The notes under the pieces were generated by a model. That model saw nothing but the letters and a program-made list of their open reading frames with translations, searched no databases and was not told the DNA's origin. The position numbers and the translations under genes were made by a program. This document shows positions 1 through 6,957 of a DNA stretch of 64,000 nt, in pieces. Origin of the DNA: Desulfosporosinus hippei DSM 8344 (GTDB lineage Bacteria > Bacillota > Desulfitobacteriia > Desulfitobacteriales > Desulfitobacteriaceae); NCBI RefSeq assembly GCF_900100785.1, contig NZ_FNCP01000004.1:180207-244206 (forward strand), given 5' to 3'. Position 1 is the first letter of the stretch, and each line of letters starts with the position of its first letter.

Positions 1-641
1 GAATTAAGCCATTTAAAGTATCTATCTAGCAGATCATCATCTATAGATTCCCAGATGTCCTCAAAGACCATTTTTCTTATTTCAGAAATTCTTACTTTCT
101 GCTGAGTTAGTTCCTTCTTCTTTGTTTTCACACGTTCAGAGAACGATGGCTCTACGTTTTCAATTGTATCTAAGGCAGCAGCAACTGATTCTTTGAATTC
201 CTCGACCGATATCTTCTCCTTAATCTTTCCCAGATGATATGCTGCATCTTCCGGCTCCAAAATATTCTGGAACCAATCGTTATCAATGGAATCCAAGGTA
301 TCCTCCGCGCACATTTCGTTACTCGTGAACAGTTTCGCCAGTTGTTCAAGTATTTCAATGTGTACGTCCTTTGCCGAAAAATCTTTGATTCGTATACGCA
401 TCGCAAAATGCTCGTCTTTTGCAATACGCTCGTCGAATACAAAGTTGCATGGAATGATTGTGGTTTGGCTCTTGTCTCCGATTCCCACTTTGATAAATCC
501 AATTACTCTATGGTTTACTAATGCGTAAATTAAGGTGCTCTTACCAGATGTCGATGGCCCAATAACCACAATTGTCGGTGCTGACTTACTGCGCTTCAAC
601 GCTTCGCACGGCATAAGCCTAGCAAATTCTTTTCTTTTCAT
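1..641 (-). CDS. P-loop NTPase-like protein, C-terminus cut by window edge
   Basis: Read on the minus strand from ATG at 641 the frame stays open to base 1 (213 codons), so the C-terminus is missing. A Walker A motif GPSTSGKST lies near residues 28-36, preceded by a hydrophobic beta strand (TIVVIG), which marks a P-loop nucleotide-binding protein. The rest is charged and probably helical (about residues 170-205). I do not recognise the family; dynamin-like or mobile-element ATPases are possible. AAGGAGG sits 3 bases plus a short spacer upstream of ATG but lies inside a long hairpin (see next entry), so translation is probably restricted. Confidence 0.75.
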   Translation of the reverse strand, partial: MKRKEFARLMPCEALKRSKSAPTIVVIGPSTSGKSTLIYALVNHRVIGFIKVGIGDKSQTTIIPCNFVFDERIAKDEHFAMRIRIKDFSAKDVHIEILEQLAKLFTSNEMCAEDTLDSIDNDWFQNILEPEDAAYHLGKIKEKISVEEFKESVAAALDTIENVEPSFSERVKTKKKELTQQKVRISEIRKMVFEDIWESIDDDLLDRYFKWLN

Positions 642-645
642 ATAA

Positions 646-696
646 AAAACCTCCTTGTTGGAATTTTTGAGATATGACTTCCAACAAGGAGGTTTT
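646..696 (-). promoter_or_regulatory. 18-bp hairpin sequestering the Shine-Dalgarno of the P-loop gene
   Basis: Arms 646-663 and 679-696 are perfect inverted repeats of 18 bp around a 15-base loop. On the minus strand the downstream arm contains the AAGGAGG of the gene starting at 641, so the upstream arm acts as an anti-Shine-Dalgarno. Such hairpins are known to block translation of read-through transcripts or to allow regulated unfolding. The sequence shows the pairing directly; the regulatory role is inferred. Confidence 0.75.
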
Positions 697-703
697 GATA
701 ATT

Positions 704-728
704 AAAAAGCTGTGCAAGTATGCACAGC
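704..728 (-). terminator. Rho-independent terminator
   Basis: Minus-strand stem GCTGTGCA / TGCACAGC (8 bp, loop of 4) is followed by TTTTT. It lies just after the stop of the gene fragment at 735-839 and separates it from the P-loop gene. Confidence 0.7.
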
Positions 729-734
729 ATCAAT

Positions 735-839
735 TCAAAGCCTCTTGATTGCCGCATACAGGGAATCCTCGTAAGTTAAGGACTTTGTACTGGTTATGAC
801 CTCACTCAGCGTTTTCGTGAATGCGCATCTTGTGAAAAA
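735..839 (-). pseudogene. C-terminal fragment of an unknown gene
   Basis: An open stretch of about 34 codons on the minus strand ends at TGA 735-737 and is followed at once by a terminator. The peptide (…LTYEDSLYAAIKRL) has no start codon with a ribosome binding site and is closed upstream by an in-frame TGA. It reads like the tail of a decayed gene; I cannot name the family. Confidence 0.3.
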
Positions 840-842
840 TCA

Positions 843-1229
843 TATCTCATTTCTTCACTAGCTTAGCAAAAGAGAGATATTTTGTCAATACCCTACCCTT
901 TTGCCATATCATAAAATCTGATTATTCCTCATCTTTTATACTTAATGGGTTACTTCTCCAACAATTTCAATGCTTAACTATTTCATCTTACACTTTTATT
1001 GAATGCATTAAACTTTACAACGATTCCTCAAACCTTTTAACGATGCCTATACTTTTTAATGAAAGGTAGGTTTCACCCTTCAGGGGGGTGCATCTTTTAA
1101 TTATTGGGGTCCAAAAACACAAAAAGCACCGTCTTTTGAACAATGCTTAATTCACCCAGTAAAGCCGAAAAGCCTGCATTGCTGGACTTCGTATGTTCAT
1201 CAATTGTATCAAAGATTGAGTACTTATTT
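843..1229. other. No gene seen
   Basis: This stretch is AT-rich with short interrupted frames on both strands. I find no ribosome binding site plus frame, RNA gene or clear terminator. It probably consists of decayed accessory DNA. Confidence 0.5.
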
Positions 1230-1580
1230 AGTGGGGGCGAGGGGAATTGCACCCTTGTATGGAAGAACTACCACAAAAAGCGTCTACGCGTGTAGCATTT
1301 AAATTAAGTTCGCCTTTCTTGACTCCTAAAGGCAAGGATTCATATCAGGCTAGCTTTGATGATCTTAGCTATATCTACGAGCATTGACATTAGAGCGTCC
1401 TACTAATTTGACACCCTGACCCTCATCATAGGTCTTGAAGGCAGGATGCTAGCGGCACTTAGGCTACTAGAGCGTAATTATTTTTGTTAACTATTTTTGT
1501 CCACCATTTAGCGAGACCAGGTGGAATATCGACGTGCAACTTTTGTCACCATTTCCCCGAGCGAATCTAAAAACGCCCCC
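1230..1580 (-). ncRNA. ssrA: tmRNA (ssrA), divergent
   Basis: Minus-strand RNA of about 350 nt with tmRNA architecture. The 5' end GGGGGCG (1580-1574) pairs perfectly with CGCCCCC (1239-1233), giving a 7-bp acceptor stem. The 3' part has GTAGACGC and a T-arm-like AAGGG-TGCAATT-CCCCT. In the centre AAAAATAGTT precedes an in-frame tag ending YALVA and TAA (stop 1461-1459), matching the tmRNA resume signal; the predicted tag is (A)NKNNYALVA. tmRNA rescues stalled ribosomes with SmpB and marks peptides for proteolysis. Oddities: the T-loop has G where the invariant T55 should be, one T-stem mismatch, no encoded CCA (ACTA instead), and tag end LVA rather than LAA. It could be a mobile-element copy or a decaying one. 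Confidence 0.8.
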
Positions 1581-1598
1581 GTAAAATATTGCTTTCAA

Positions 1599-1607
1599 AG
1601 TATAACA
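1599..1607 (-). promoter_or_regulatory. Extended -10 of the tmRNA gene
   Basis: TGTTATACT on the minus strand is an extended -10 (TGnTATACT) 19 bases ahead of the mature tmRNA 5' end. This leaves a short leader, as expected for RNase P processing. No good -35 is visible. Confidence 0.4.
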
Positions 1608-1712
1608 TATCTTAGTTTAAAGCCAGGAAAATCATCAGCCTTTTTGAAAATTAAATAAAATTACTCTGTAGATTAGTCGCACAGCATCGATTTCCCGAAC
1701 TTCAGCTCTCAC

Positions 1713-1925
1713 TCAGCGATAAGGCTTCTTATTCTCTGTCAGCCCGACCAAATAGTCAATGCTGGTTTTATAAAACTGGGCGAGTTTAATCATGATATTC
1801 AGCGGAACATCACGCTCTCCTCGCTCATATTTAGAGTACAAAGATTGATCACACATCAGGTATTGTGCAACTTGCTGCTGGGTTAGATCATGATCTTCTC
1901 GAACATCACGTATTTTTAAGCGCAT
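1713..1925 (-). CDS. XRE-family helix-turn-helix repressor
   Basis: Small Cro/CI-type DNA-binding protein of about 70 residues. The helix-turn-helix is clear: LTQQQVAQYLMCDQSLYSKYERG, followed by the family pattern P…IMIKLAQFYKTSIDYLVGLT. The ATG at 1925 gives a protein starting MRLKIRDVRE; in-frame TTG (1937) and ATG (1931) lie just upstream and the start is uncertain. It is divergent from the receiver-domain gene at 2029. Two GGAC-N5-GTCC type dyads in the shared intergenic region are good candidates for its operators, suggesting it represses the neighbour and perhaps itself. Confidence 0.85.
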   Translation of the reverse strand: MRLKIRDVREDHDLTQQQVAQYLMCDQSLYSKYERGERDVPLNIMIKLAQFYKTSIDYLVGLTENKKPYR

Positions 1926-1950
1926 TATCATCACCAAAGCAAGTATATCT

Positions 1951-1996
1951 TAGGACGCTTAGTCCTATTGACATATTGGACTATTTGTCCTAAAAT
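1951..1996 (+). promoter_or_regulatory. SigA promoter with two operator dyads
   Basis: TTGACA (1968-1973), a 17-base spacer and TAAAAT (1991-1996) form a near-consensus promoter for the gene at 2029. TAGGACGCTTAGTCCTA (1951-1967) abuts the -35, and TTGGACTATTTGTCCTAA (1976-1993) fills the spacer. Both share GGAC-N5-GTCC with similar spacing. Binding there would block RNA polymerase; the XRE protein next door is the likely ligand. Confidence 0.65.
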
Positions 1997-2028
1997 TAGT
2001 CAAAACGCCTGATGTTGGAGGAGATGTT

Positions 2029-2412
2029 TTGTTTACCATCGGCATTTGCGATGACAGGCCGTTGTCCCGTTACTTATTGGAGGCATTAATTCATCTATAT
2101 GAAGAAGAAAAGGATGTTCTATTTAATATTTACGAATTCAGCAGCGGCGAGGAGCTTCTCGCAGAAATCGAAAAGCAGGGATTGGTTTTTGACCTCCTCT
2201 TTCTTGATAACAGTATGAAAAAGCTGAGCGGTCTTGAAACCGCCAGACAAATACGGCAATCTAAGTCCACCTCAGCCTGCAGTATAGTATTTGTGACATC
2301 CGCAGAGGATCACGATCAATTCATGCAGGTCAAACCTTTACGTATCGTAAGCAAACCCAGTACTCAGGAACACATTGAAGCTATCTTAGAGAAGGTTCTG
2401 GCTAAGCCGTAA
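2029..2412 (+). CDS. Receiver-only response regulator
   Basis: 127-residue CheY-like receiver domain without output domain. Acidic pocket D8-D9, phosphoacceptor D60 in LLFLD, conserved T/S in FVTS near 90 and lysine in SKPS near 109 are all present. The sequence looks like the receiver of AgrA/LytTR regulators, where the DNA-binding domain would follow; here the frame stops after the receiver. The start is TTG at 2029, with GGAGGAGAT 5-10 bases upstream. A decayed copy of its first 25 codons lies at 29347-29428. It may act as a phosphate sink or a partner-binding switch, or be a truncated LytTR regulator. Confidence 0.75.
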   Translation: MFTIGICDDRPLSRYLLEALIHLYEEEKDVLFNIYEFSSGEELLAEIEKQGLVFDLLFLDNSMKKLSGLETARQIRQSKSTSACSIVFVTSAEDHDQFMQVKPLRIVSKPSTQEHIEAILEKVLAKP

Positions 2413-2475
2413 ATTAGCTCAAATAATGCTTTTTCATAATCCTAACAACAAAAATAATTAACAACTCCTCCCTCT

Positions 2476-2679
2476 CTACTTCCCCATCCTCTCCTCCATC
2501 GTCTTAATCAAAAAACCATTCAGCTTTTTAGCATACTCCCCATGCACCTTGTCATCAACCTTTGCCAGCAAATCCATCTCATAACTCAGTTCCTTGAATG
2601 CCTTCTCCAAGCTCTCGAAGCAAAAAGCGATTTTAAACGTGAGCAGCTTGATCTGCGCAGCCGCCAGCTCATTATTCAC
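2476..2679 (-). CDS. Hypothetical 67-residue protein
   Basis: GTG start at 2679, directly after an AAAGG that is too close to be a normal ribosome binding site; an in-frame TAG upstream excludes a longer protein. The peptide is helical and amphipathic (LLTFKIAFCFESLEKAFKEL), ending in charged residues. I do not recognise a family. The surrounding DNA is gene-poor, so this may be a remnant. Confidence 0.35.
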   Translation of the reverse strand: MNNELAAAQIKLLTFKIAFCFESLEKAFKELSYEMDLLAKVDDKVHGEYAKKLNGFLIKTMEERMGK

Positions 2680-3222
2680 CCTTTGCTAGCTCTTTAAATT
2701 CGAATTTTCCGCTAGCTTCTTATTCTCCATGGTCTTTTCCTCAACATCCAGCCATCCCCATACTTGATCAGCCCTGCTATGAATTCCCTTATCGCCAGCT
2801 ATATATTCATAACACCCAGTGGTGCCCTGACGGGAATAAGGGATATAAAGGTCGTCGATACGACAACGAATGATCTTTATGACCCTCCCCAGGCTTAACT
2901 GTTCAAAGGGAAAAGGAAACTGCCGACAGCGTCATAGCTGCCGGCAGTCCTCTTCACTATAAAGATTTTTTTCTAAATCAACCTGCTGCACTACCTATCT
3001 GTGGAACCACCCTTAGTGCCTATGTAGTGGTTTTTGCGCTCAACCTCTCGGACCTTAATGACCACAGCGTCAAGTTCGGGGCTCCCACGGATAAGAAATC
3101 GTTATACCAAGGGAAGAATGACATTTTCATTTTCTGCCATTTCGCCTATCAGTCTCAAGGAATACCTTTAAGTTTTTGGGGGAAAGATTAACATAACTTT
3201 AATTTAATGTGAGGGACGTATT
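2680..3222. other. Gene-free stretch with one hairpin
   Basis: No supported gene. A hairpin at 2920-2947 (CTGCCG-a-CAGC, loop, GCTG-c-CGGCAG) is strong but lacks a clean T-run, so it may be a weak terminator on either strand. AGCTAGC and other decayed fragments occur around 2690-2760. Confidence 0.4.
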
Positions 3223-3447
3223 GTGGAACTTAACTTTCAGAGAAATCTAAGCGCTTTAGACAGAGGAATACGTGTTGTTATTAGCTTGGTTTTATTCGGT
3301 TTGGCTGCCATGGGATTTATCAATGGATGGATAGCAACCGCAGCTAGTATCTGGGGTCTCTTCAACCTACTAGAAGCTGCTATTGGTTACTGAATTGTTT
3401 ATGACATCATGGGTTGGTCAACCCGCGAAAATATTGAGTTGCGTTAA
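3223..3447 (+). CDS. DUF2892 (YgaP-like) membrane protein, candidate selenoprotein
   Basis: GTG start at 3223 with GAGGGA six bases upstream. The frame reads 56 codons, TGA (3391-3393), then 17 more to TAA (3445-3447). The product would be 74 residues with selenocysteine at 57. Residues 6-16 (NLSALDRGIRVV) and two hydrophobic segments match DUF2892, whose conserved C-terminal feature is G-F/Y-C-x-x-Y; here it reads GY-U-IVY, so the TGA replaces the family's conserved cysteine, and the sequence after it (YDIMGWSTRENIELR) still fits the family tail. A hairpin downstream fits a bacterial SECIS. Alternative: a nonsense mutation in a pseudogene. The role is unknown; homologous domains are linked to sulfur-transfer proteins. 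Confidence 0.7.
3411..3424 (+). promoter_or_regulatory. SECIS-like hairpin after TGA 3391
   Basis: GGGTT-GGTC-AACCC forms a 5-bp stem with a tetraloop beginning in G. The loop starts 22 bases after the TGA, within the spacing of bacterial SECIS elements, which sit in the coding region and carry G in the first loop positions. Confidence 0.55.
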
Positions 3448-3479
3448 TCTTCGTTTATCATCACAAAGGGGTTGTTTAT

Positions 3480-3665
3480 ATGTCCGGTAAGCTTAAGATT
3501 GAAATCCTTGATGATAAAAATGTGCTAGAAATCTTTGAATCGGAACCCGGTAAACTCACCTTTGTGATGTATCCCGATGATCCCAAGGACGAAACAATTC
3601 TTGAGATTAACGTCGATACTGCTGAATTTTCGTCGCTTCTTAAACGACTTCTTGATATTAACTGA
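3480..3665 (+). CDS. Hypothetical 61-residue acidic protein
   Basis: ATG at 3480 is preceded by AAAGGGG at good spacing, so translation is likely. The protein (MSGKLKIEILDDKNVLEIF…LLKRLLDIN) is acidic and reads like a compact alpha/beta fold: two strand-like segments, TFVMYPDD, then a C-terminal helix. No known family is recognised. It follows the candidate DUF2892 selenoprotein by 32 bases and could be cotranscribed with it. Confidence 0.55.
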   Translation: MSGKLKIEILDDKNVLEIFESEPGKLTFVMYPDDPKDETILEINVDTAEFSSLLKRLLDIN

Positions 3666-3797
3666 AAAATCCAGAACAACGTTGTCCCTATCGACCTCGC
3701 TGCAACCGGATTGATCCAAATAACTTCTTCCCGTTTCTGACCACCTTCACAGCGGGCAAGTATGGTTTCCTATAGCTAAGCTATTTATCTCGATGTC

Positions 3798-3986
3798 TTA
3801 TTCCTTTCTCATGTGATGCCCCAGTTCTTTTTGCAGTCTGACCACCAAGGCATCAACTTTGCGGTTCTGTCTCATAACGGCTTCATCCTGTATAATCGGA
3901 ATTCCATTATTTATGGCTTCCTCAACAAGCCTGTGCAGTTTTTCCTTTTCTCTTTTCAGCCTCTCATCCAGAGATATTTTTCCCAT
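3798..3986 (-). CDS. Spo0E-like aspartyl-phosphate phosphatase
   Basis: 62 residues, ATG at 3986 with AAAGGAGA six bases upstream. The protein is two predicted helices: KREKEKLHRLVEEAI and EAVMRQNRKVDALVVRLQKE. This matches Spo0E-family layout, where the second helix carries S/N-x-x-x-D (here NRKVD) that contacts a receiver domain. Family members dephosphorylate Spo0A and delay sporulation. It is convergent with the hypothetical gene at 3480. Length and motif support the call, but no biochemical assignment can be made from sequence alone. Confidence 0.6.
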   Translation of the reverse strand: MGKISLDERLKREKEKLHRLVEEAINNGIPIIQDEAVMRQNRKVDALVVRLQKELGHHMRKE

Positions 3987-4108
3987 GCTGAATCTCCTTT
4001 TGCCCCGCCCATTAATTTATTTAAGTATATACAGGATACCAGTGTGTCCTGCAAATGATTAACGGAATACCGTTAAAAGTAAAATAGAAATGATTTAGAT
4101 AAGATAAA

Positions 4109-4147
4109 GAATCGAATTCCCAAGTCTTCGGCTTGGGAATTCGATTC
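4109..4147. terminator. 16-bp hairpin with UUCG loop
   Basis: Arms 4109-4124 and 4132-4147 (GAATCGAATTCCCAAG and its complement) are perfect. The loop contains C-TTCG-G, a very stable tetraloop. There is no T-run on the plus strand. It may insulate the Spo0E-like gene region from the downstream thioredoxin-CcdA gene or act as an RNA stability element. Confidence 0.5.
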
Positions 4148-4317
4148 CTATCCCCGTCAATTCAGTGTGGTTATGGGGCAACTACTATAGTTCCAATTGT
4201 TTTTGAGCTTGGATTCACCCTTTCCTTGCTTTGACCGCAATCGGTGCTTCTGTCATAATAGGAGTTAATCTCAATTTAAAGGGCTGCAGCCTTGATAAAA
4301 TGCTAAGGGTGTGGATT

Positions 4318-5433
4318 ATGAAGACAAAAACCAAGGTCCTAATCGTACTAACGGTTGCCATTTTGTCCATAATGGCATTAATAATTCCCAGATACTCAAG
4401 CCCTTCGGAGTTCCACCCAACCAATCAACCAATGGTTGCTTTCCAAGACGCTCAAAAATCTGGGAAACTGACTTTTTTAGAATTCTATGCCGACTGGTGA
4501 CCCAGCTGTAGGAGCATGGAGCCCGTGGTGCTGGCTCTAGAGAAAGAATACCGAGATAAGGTTAACTTTATTGTCGTTGATATCGATGATCCTCAAGGGC
4601 AGGCTCTTGCCCGACAATTTGACATCTACTATATCCCCGCTTTTTTTGTGCTGGATCAGCAAGGCCAAATCACTTACAGCGCTTCTGGCCCTCAAAGCAA
4701 AAGCGTCTTGGATAATGCCCTCAATTCCGGCAATCCAAACTCTGCTTGGTACGAATCCTTCTTTAACGATACTCTGCCCCGGGTTTTGTCTAATGGCGGT
4801 GTAACCATTTTACTTTTCGTTTTCTTAGGGGGATTAATGACCAGCCTAAGCCCCTGCATATTATCCATGTTACCCGTCATGTTAGGGTATATCGGCGGCT
4901 TGGAAAAGCCCTCTAAGACCAAAGGTTTTATCACCTCAACGTCCTTTGTCCTGGGCCTTGCCGCAACCTTTGCTTTGTTGGGCATAGCAGCCTCACTTTT
5001 AGGTAAAGTCTTTGGCCAGATAGGCTCCGCCTGGCTTTATATCATTGCTCTTTTCGCCATTATCATGGGGCTACAGCTAATTGGCGTTGTTAATATCAAT
5101 TTGCCGGGTTTACAGGCTATGCCCGAGAAAAAGGGCGGAGTTCTGGGATCTTTTGGAGTGGGCTTATTGTTTGGGTTAGTTGCTTCACCTTGTGCCACTC
5201 CTGTATTAGCGGTTTTGATGACTTATGTAGCCGGTCAGGGTGTTCTTTGGTATGGAGGATTGCTGCTCTTTATTTATGGACTTGGGCATGGGTTACCCTT
5301 GATTATCGCCGGAACCTTTACCGCTGTGCTAAAGAGTTTACCGCGCTTACAAAGATGGAGCCACTATATTACATTACTTAGCGGCGGCCTTCTCATCGTA
5401 TTGGGATTATATTTCTTTACACGAACAGGCTAG
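4318..5433 (+). CDS. Thioredoxin-CcdA fusion, candidate selenoprotein (UxxC)
   Basis: ATG at 4318 (AAGGGTG upstream) opens a single frame to TAG at 5433, interrupted only by TGA at 4498-4500. Read through, it gives 371 residues with Sec61. Residues 1-25 are a membrane anchor; 35-145 form a thioredoxin fold whose active site reads W-U-P-S-C-R, so the TGA sits at the first cysteine of WCPSC. From about residue 160 on is a six-helix CcdA/DsbD-type domain with both conserved motifs, LSPC and ASPCATP. The family passes electrons from cytoplasmic thioredoxin across the membrane to extracytoplasmic thiols. A SECIS-like hairpin follows the TGA. The alternative is a disrupted gene, but frame and both halves are otherwise intact. 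Confidence 0.85.
4517..4539 (+). promoter_or_regulatory. SECIS-like hairpin after TGA 4498
   Basis: TGGAGCC (4517-4523) pairs with GGCTCTA (4533-4539), 7 bp with one G-U, around loop CGTGGTGCT. The loop starts 23 bases after the TGA and has G at its second position, as expected for bacterial SECIS elements. Confidence 0.65.
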
Positions 5434-5605
5434 AAATGATTTAATTAGCTTTCATCAACTTATGTTTTACGACAAAAGACGGCTTCTGGCAATAGAGACC
5501 GATCCCTGTATCGGAGATCACCAGGGTTTTGGCATTGTCCCTTTCCATAGAAAAATCAAAGTACCCAGAAACACAAAATTCTGTTATACTTTTCTTAACT
5601 GAATA

Positions 5606-5752
5606 TGAACCTTCGGGGCAAGGTGAAATTCCTTACCGGCGGTGATGATTGCCCGTGCAATTCAGCCCGCGACTCGGTGCAGCTATTAATGCTGGATCGA
5701 CTGACTTGGTGAAATTCCAAGGCCGACGGTATAGTCCGGACGAGAGAAGGTA
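5606..5752 (+). ncRNA. FMN riboswitch (RFN element)
   Basis: The conserved blocks appear in order: TTCGGGGCAAGGTGAAATTCC, ACCGGCGGTGAT, AGCCCGCGA, a variable arm, GACTTGGTGAAATTCCAAGGCCGACGGT, then AGTCCGGACGAGAGAAGG. This is a complete aptamer. FMN binding is expected to favour the terminator just downstream and switch off the DMT permease gene. Confidence 0.95.
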
Positions 5753-5796
5753 AAAACCAGGGTTTTGCAAACTGCTTCCCTGGTTCCTCTTAGACG

Positions 5797-5829
5797 CCTC
5801 GTAATAGAAATTATTTACGAGGTATTTTT
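5797..5829 (+). terminator. Expression-platform terminator of the FMN riboswitch
   Basis: CCTCGTAA / TTACGAGG (8 bp) followed by TATTTTT. A second stem, AACCAGGG / CCCTGGTT (5755-5785), lies between aptamer and terminator and may take part in the switch. Confidence 0.75.
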
Positions 5830-5903
5830 CATGTTAATAATTCTTTCTTTTAACATGAGAAGGTTCAATTCAAATACAGTATTAGGATATGGAGGGTTCG
5901 AAC

Positions 5904-6881
5904 TTGACTCAAAACAAACAGTCATCTTCATTGGGTATTTGGTGGATCGCCCTTGGAGCAGCTTTGTGGGGACTTGATGGTGTCTTTATCGTTTCACTGC
6001 TGCACAATCTGACATCCTCACAGATTGTCTGGCTGGAACACGTCTTACTATTTTTCTTCGCTTTCCCGGTGCTTCTCCGGAAACGCCATGAACTCAAGCA
6101 ACTTAAACTTAATGACTGGTTGGCAGTCCTCTTCATAGGCTGGGGAGGATCAGCCTTAGCCTCAGTCTTATTTACAGCCGGATTTACTTACGGCAATCCT
6201 AACGTTGTGCTCATCTTACAAAAAATCCAGCCCCTTTTTGCTGTACTCCTCGCCACACTAATTTTAAAAGAGCGTTTGCAGAAAAACTACTGGAAATTAT
6301 TCATTGCTGCACTCATCGGAGCCTACTTGCTTACCTTCGGACTGCACATTCCTTCAGCTGCCGAGAATACTTCGCAGCTCATTGGATCACTGTTTGCCAT
6401 CGGAGCTGCTGCACTTTGGGGAGGATCCACCGTTATGGGCAAACACCTGGCCGGCAAAGTATCCTTTACTACTCTAACTGCTCTTCGCTTCGCCGTAGCC
6501 CTGCCTCTGTTGACAGTTATGGTCTTGGCACAGCACCCAGACTGGCAGAGCATGGGTAAAGCCCTTAGTTTGACACCCGTTTGGTCTAACCTCCTATTTC
6601 AAACCCTCGTGCCAAGCCTTATAAGTCTATTGCTTTACTACCATGGGTTAGATGGAGTGAAAGCTTCTCATGCCACCATTGCTGAACTTGCCTTCCCGGC
6701 AACAGGCTTGCTTCTTAACTGGCTGATCTTACACCAGACCATTGACCTTGGGCAATGGATTGGCTTTACCATTGTCTGGCTGGCTGTACTGCAGTTATCC
6801 AGAATGAACACCAAACCGGATAAATTAGAGCAGTCCTTTGAATCATCATCTCCTCAGCCTGCCGATTTGGCCAGCAAATAA
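5904..6881 (+). CDS. EamA/DMT-family permease, likely flavin-related transporter
   Basis: About 325 residues with ten predicted membrane helices in two EamA repeats (first from WWIALGAALWGLDGVF, second from GSLFAIGAAALWGGSTV). TTG at 5904 with GGAGGG seven bases upstream is the best start; ATG at 5889 would add MEGSN and has a weaker site. It is the only gene behind the FMN riboswitch. Some DMT proteins (RibN) import riboflavin in other bacteria, so flavin or precursor uptake is a reasonable inference, but the substrate is not shown by the sequence. A terminator closes the unit. Confidence 0.85.
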   Translation: MTQNKQSSSLGIWWIALGAALWGLDGVFIVSLLHNLTSSQIVWLEHVLLFFFAFPVLLRKRHELKQLKLNDWLAVLFIGWGGSALASVLFTAGFTYGNPNVVLILQKIQPLFAVLLATLILKERLQKNYWKLFIAALIGAYLLTFGLHIPSAAENTSQLIGSLFAIGAAALWGGSTVMGKHLAGKVSFTTLTALRFAVALPLLTVMVLAQHPDWQSMGKALSLTPVWSNLLFQTLVPSLISLLLYYHGLDGVKASHATIAELAFPATGLLLNWLILHQTIDLGQWIGFTIVWLAVLQLSRMNTKPDKLEQSFESSSPQPADLASK

Positions 6882-6920
6882 TCGATTCCAGCTTATATGT
6901 GTAACTTATTATCTGACACA

Positions 6921-6957
6921 AGTTGAGGTAGGTTTAATACTTACCTCAACTTTTTTA
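6921..6957 (+). terminator. Terminator of the DMT permease gene
   Basis: AGTTGAGGTA / TACCTCAACT, 10-bp stem, directly followed by a run of six T. Confidence 0.9.

Noticed and set aside
4231..4317. Longer N-terminus for the thioredoxin-CcdA fusion from TTG 4231
   Set aside because: It would put polar residues before the membrane anchor and lacks a ribosome binding site; ATG 4318 has one.
5441..5548. Minus-strand 35-codon frame starting MERDNAKTLVISDTG
   Set aside because: No ribosome binding site and no known family; likely chance frame between gene and riboswitch.
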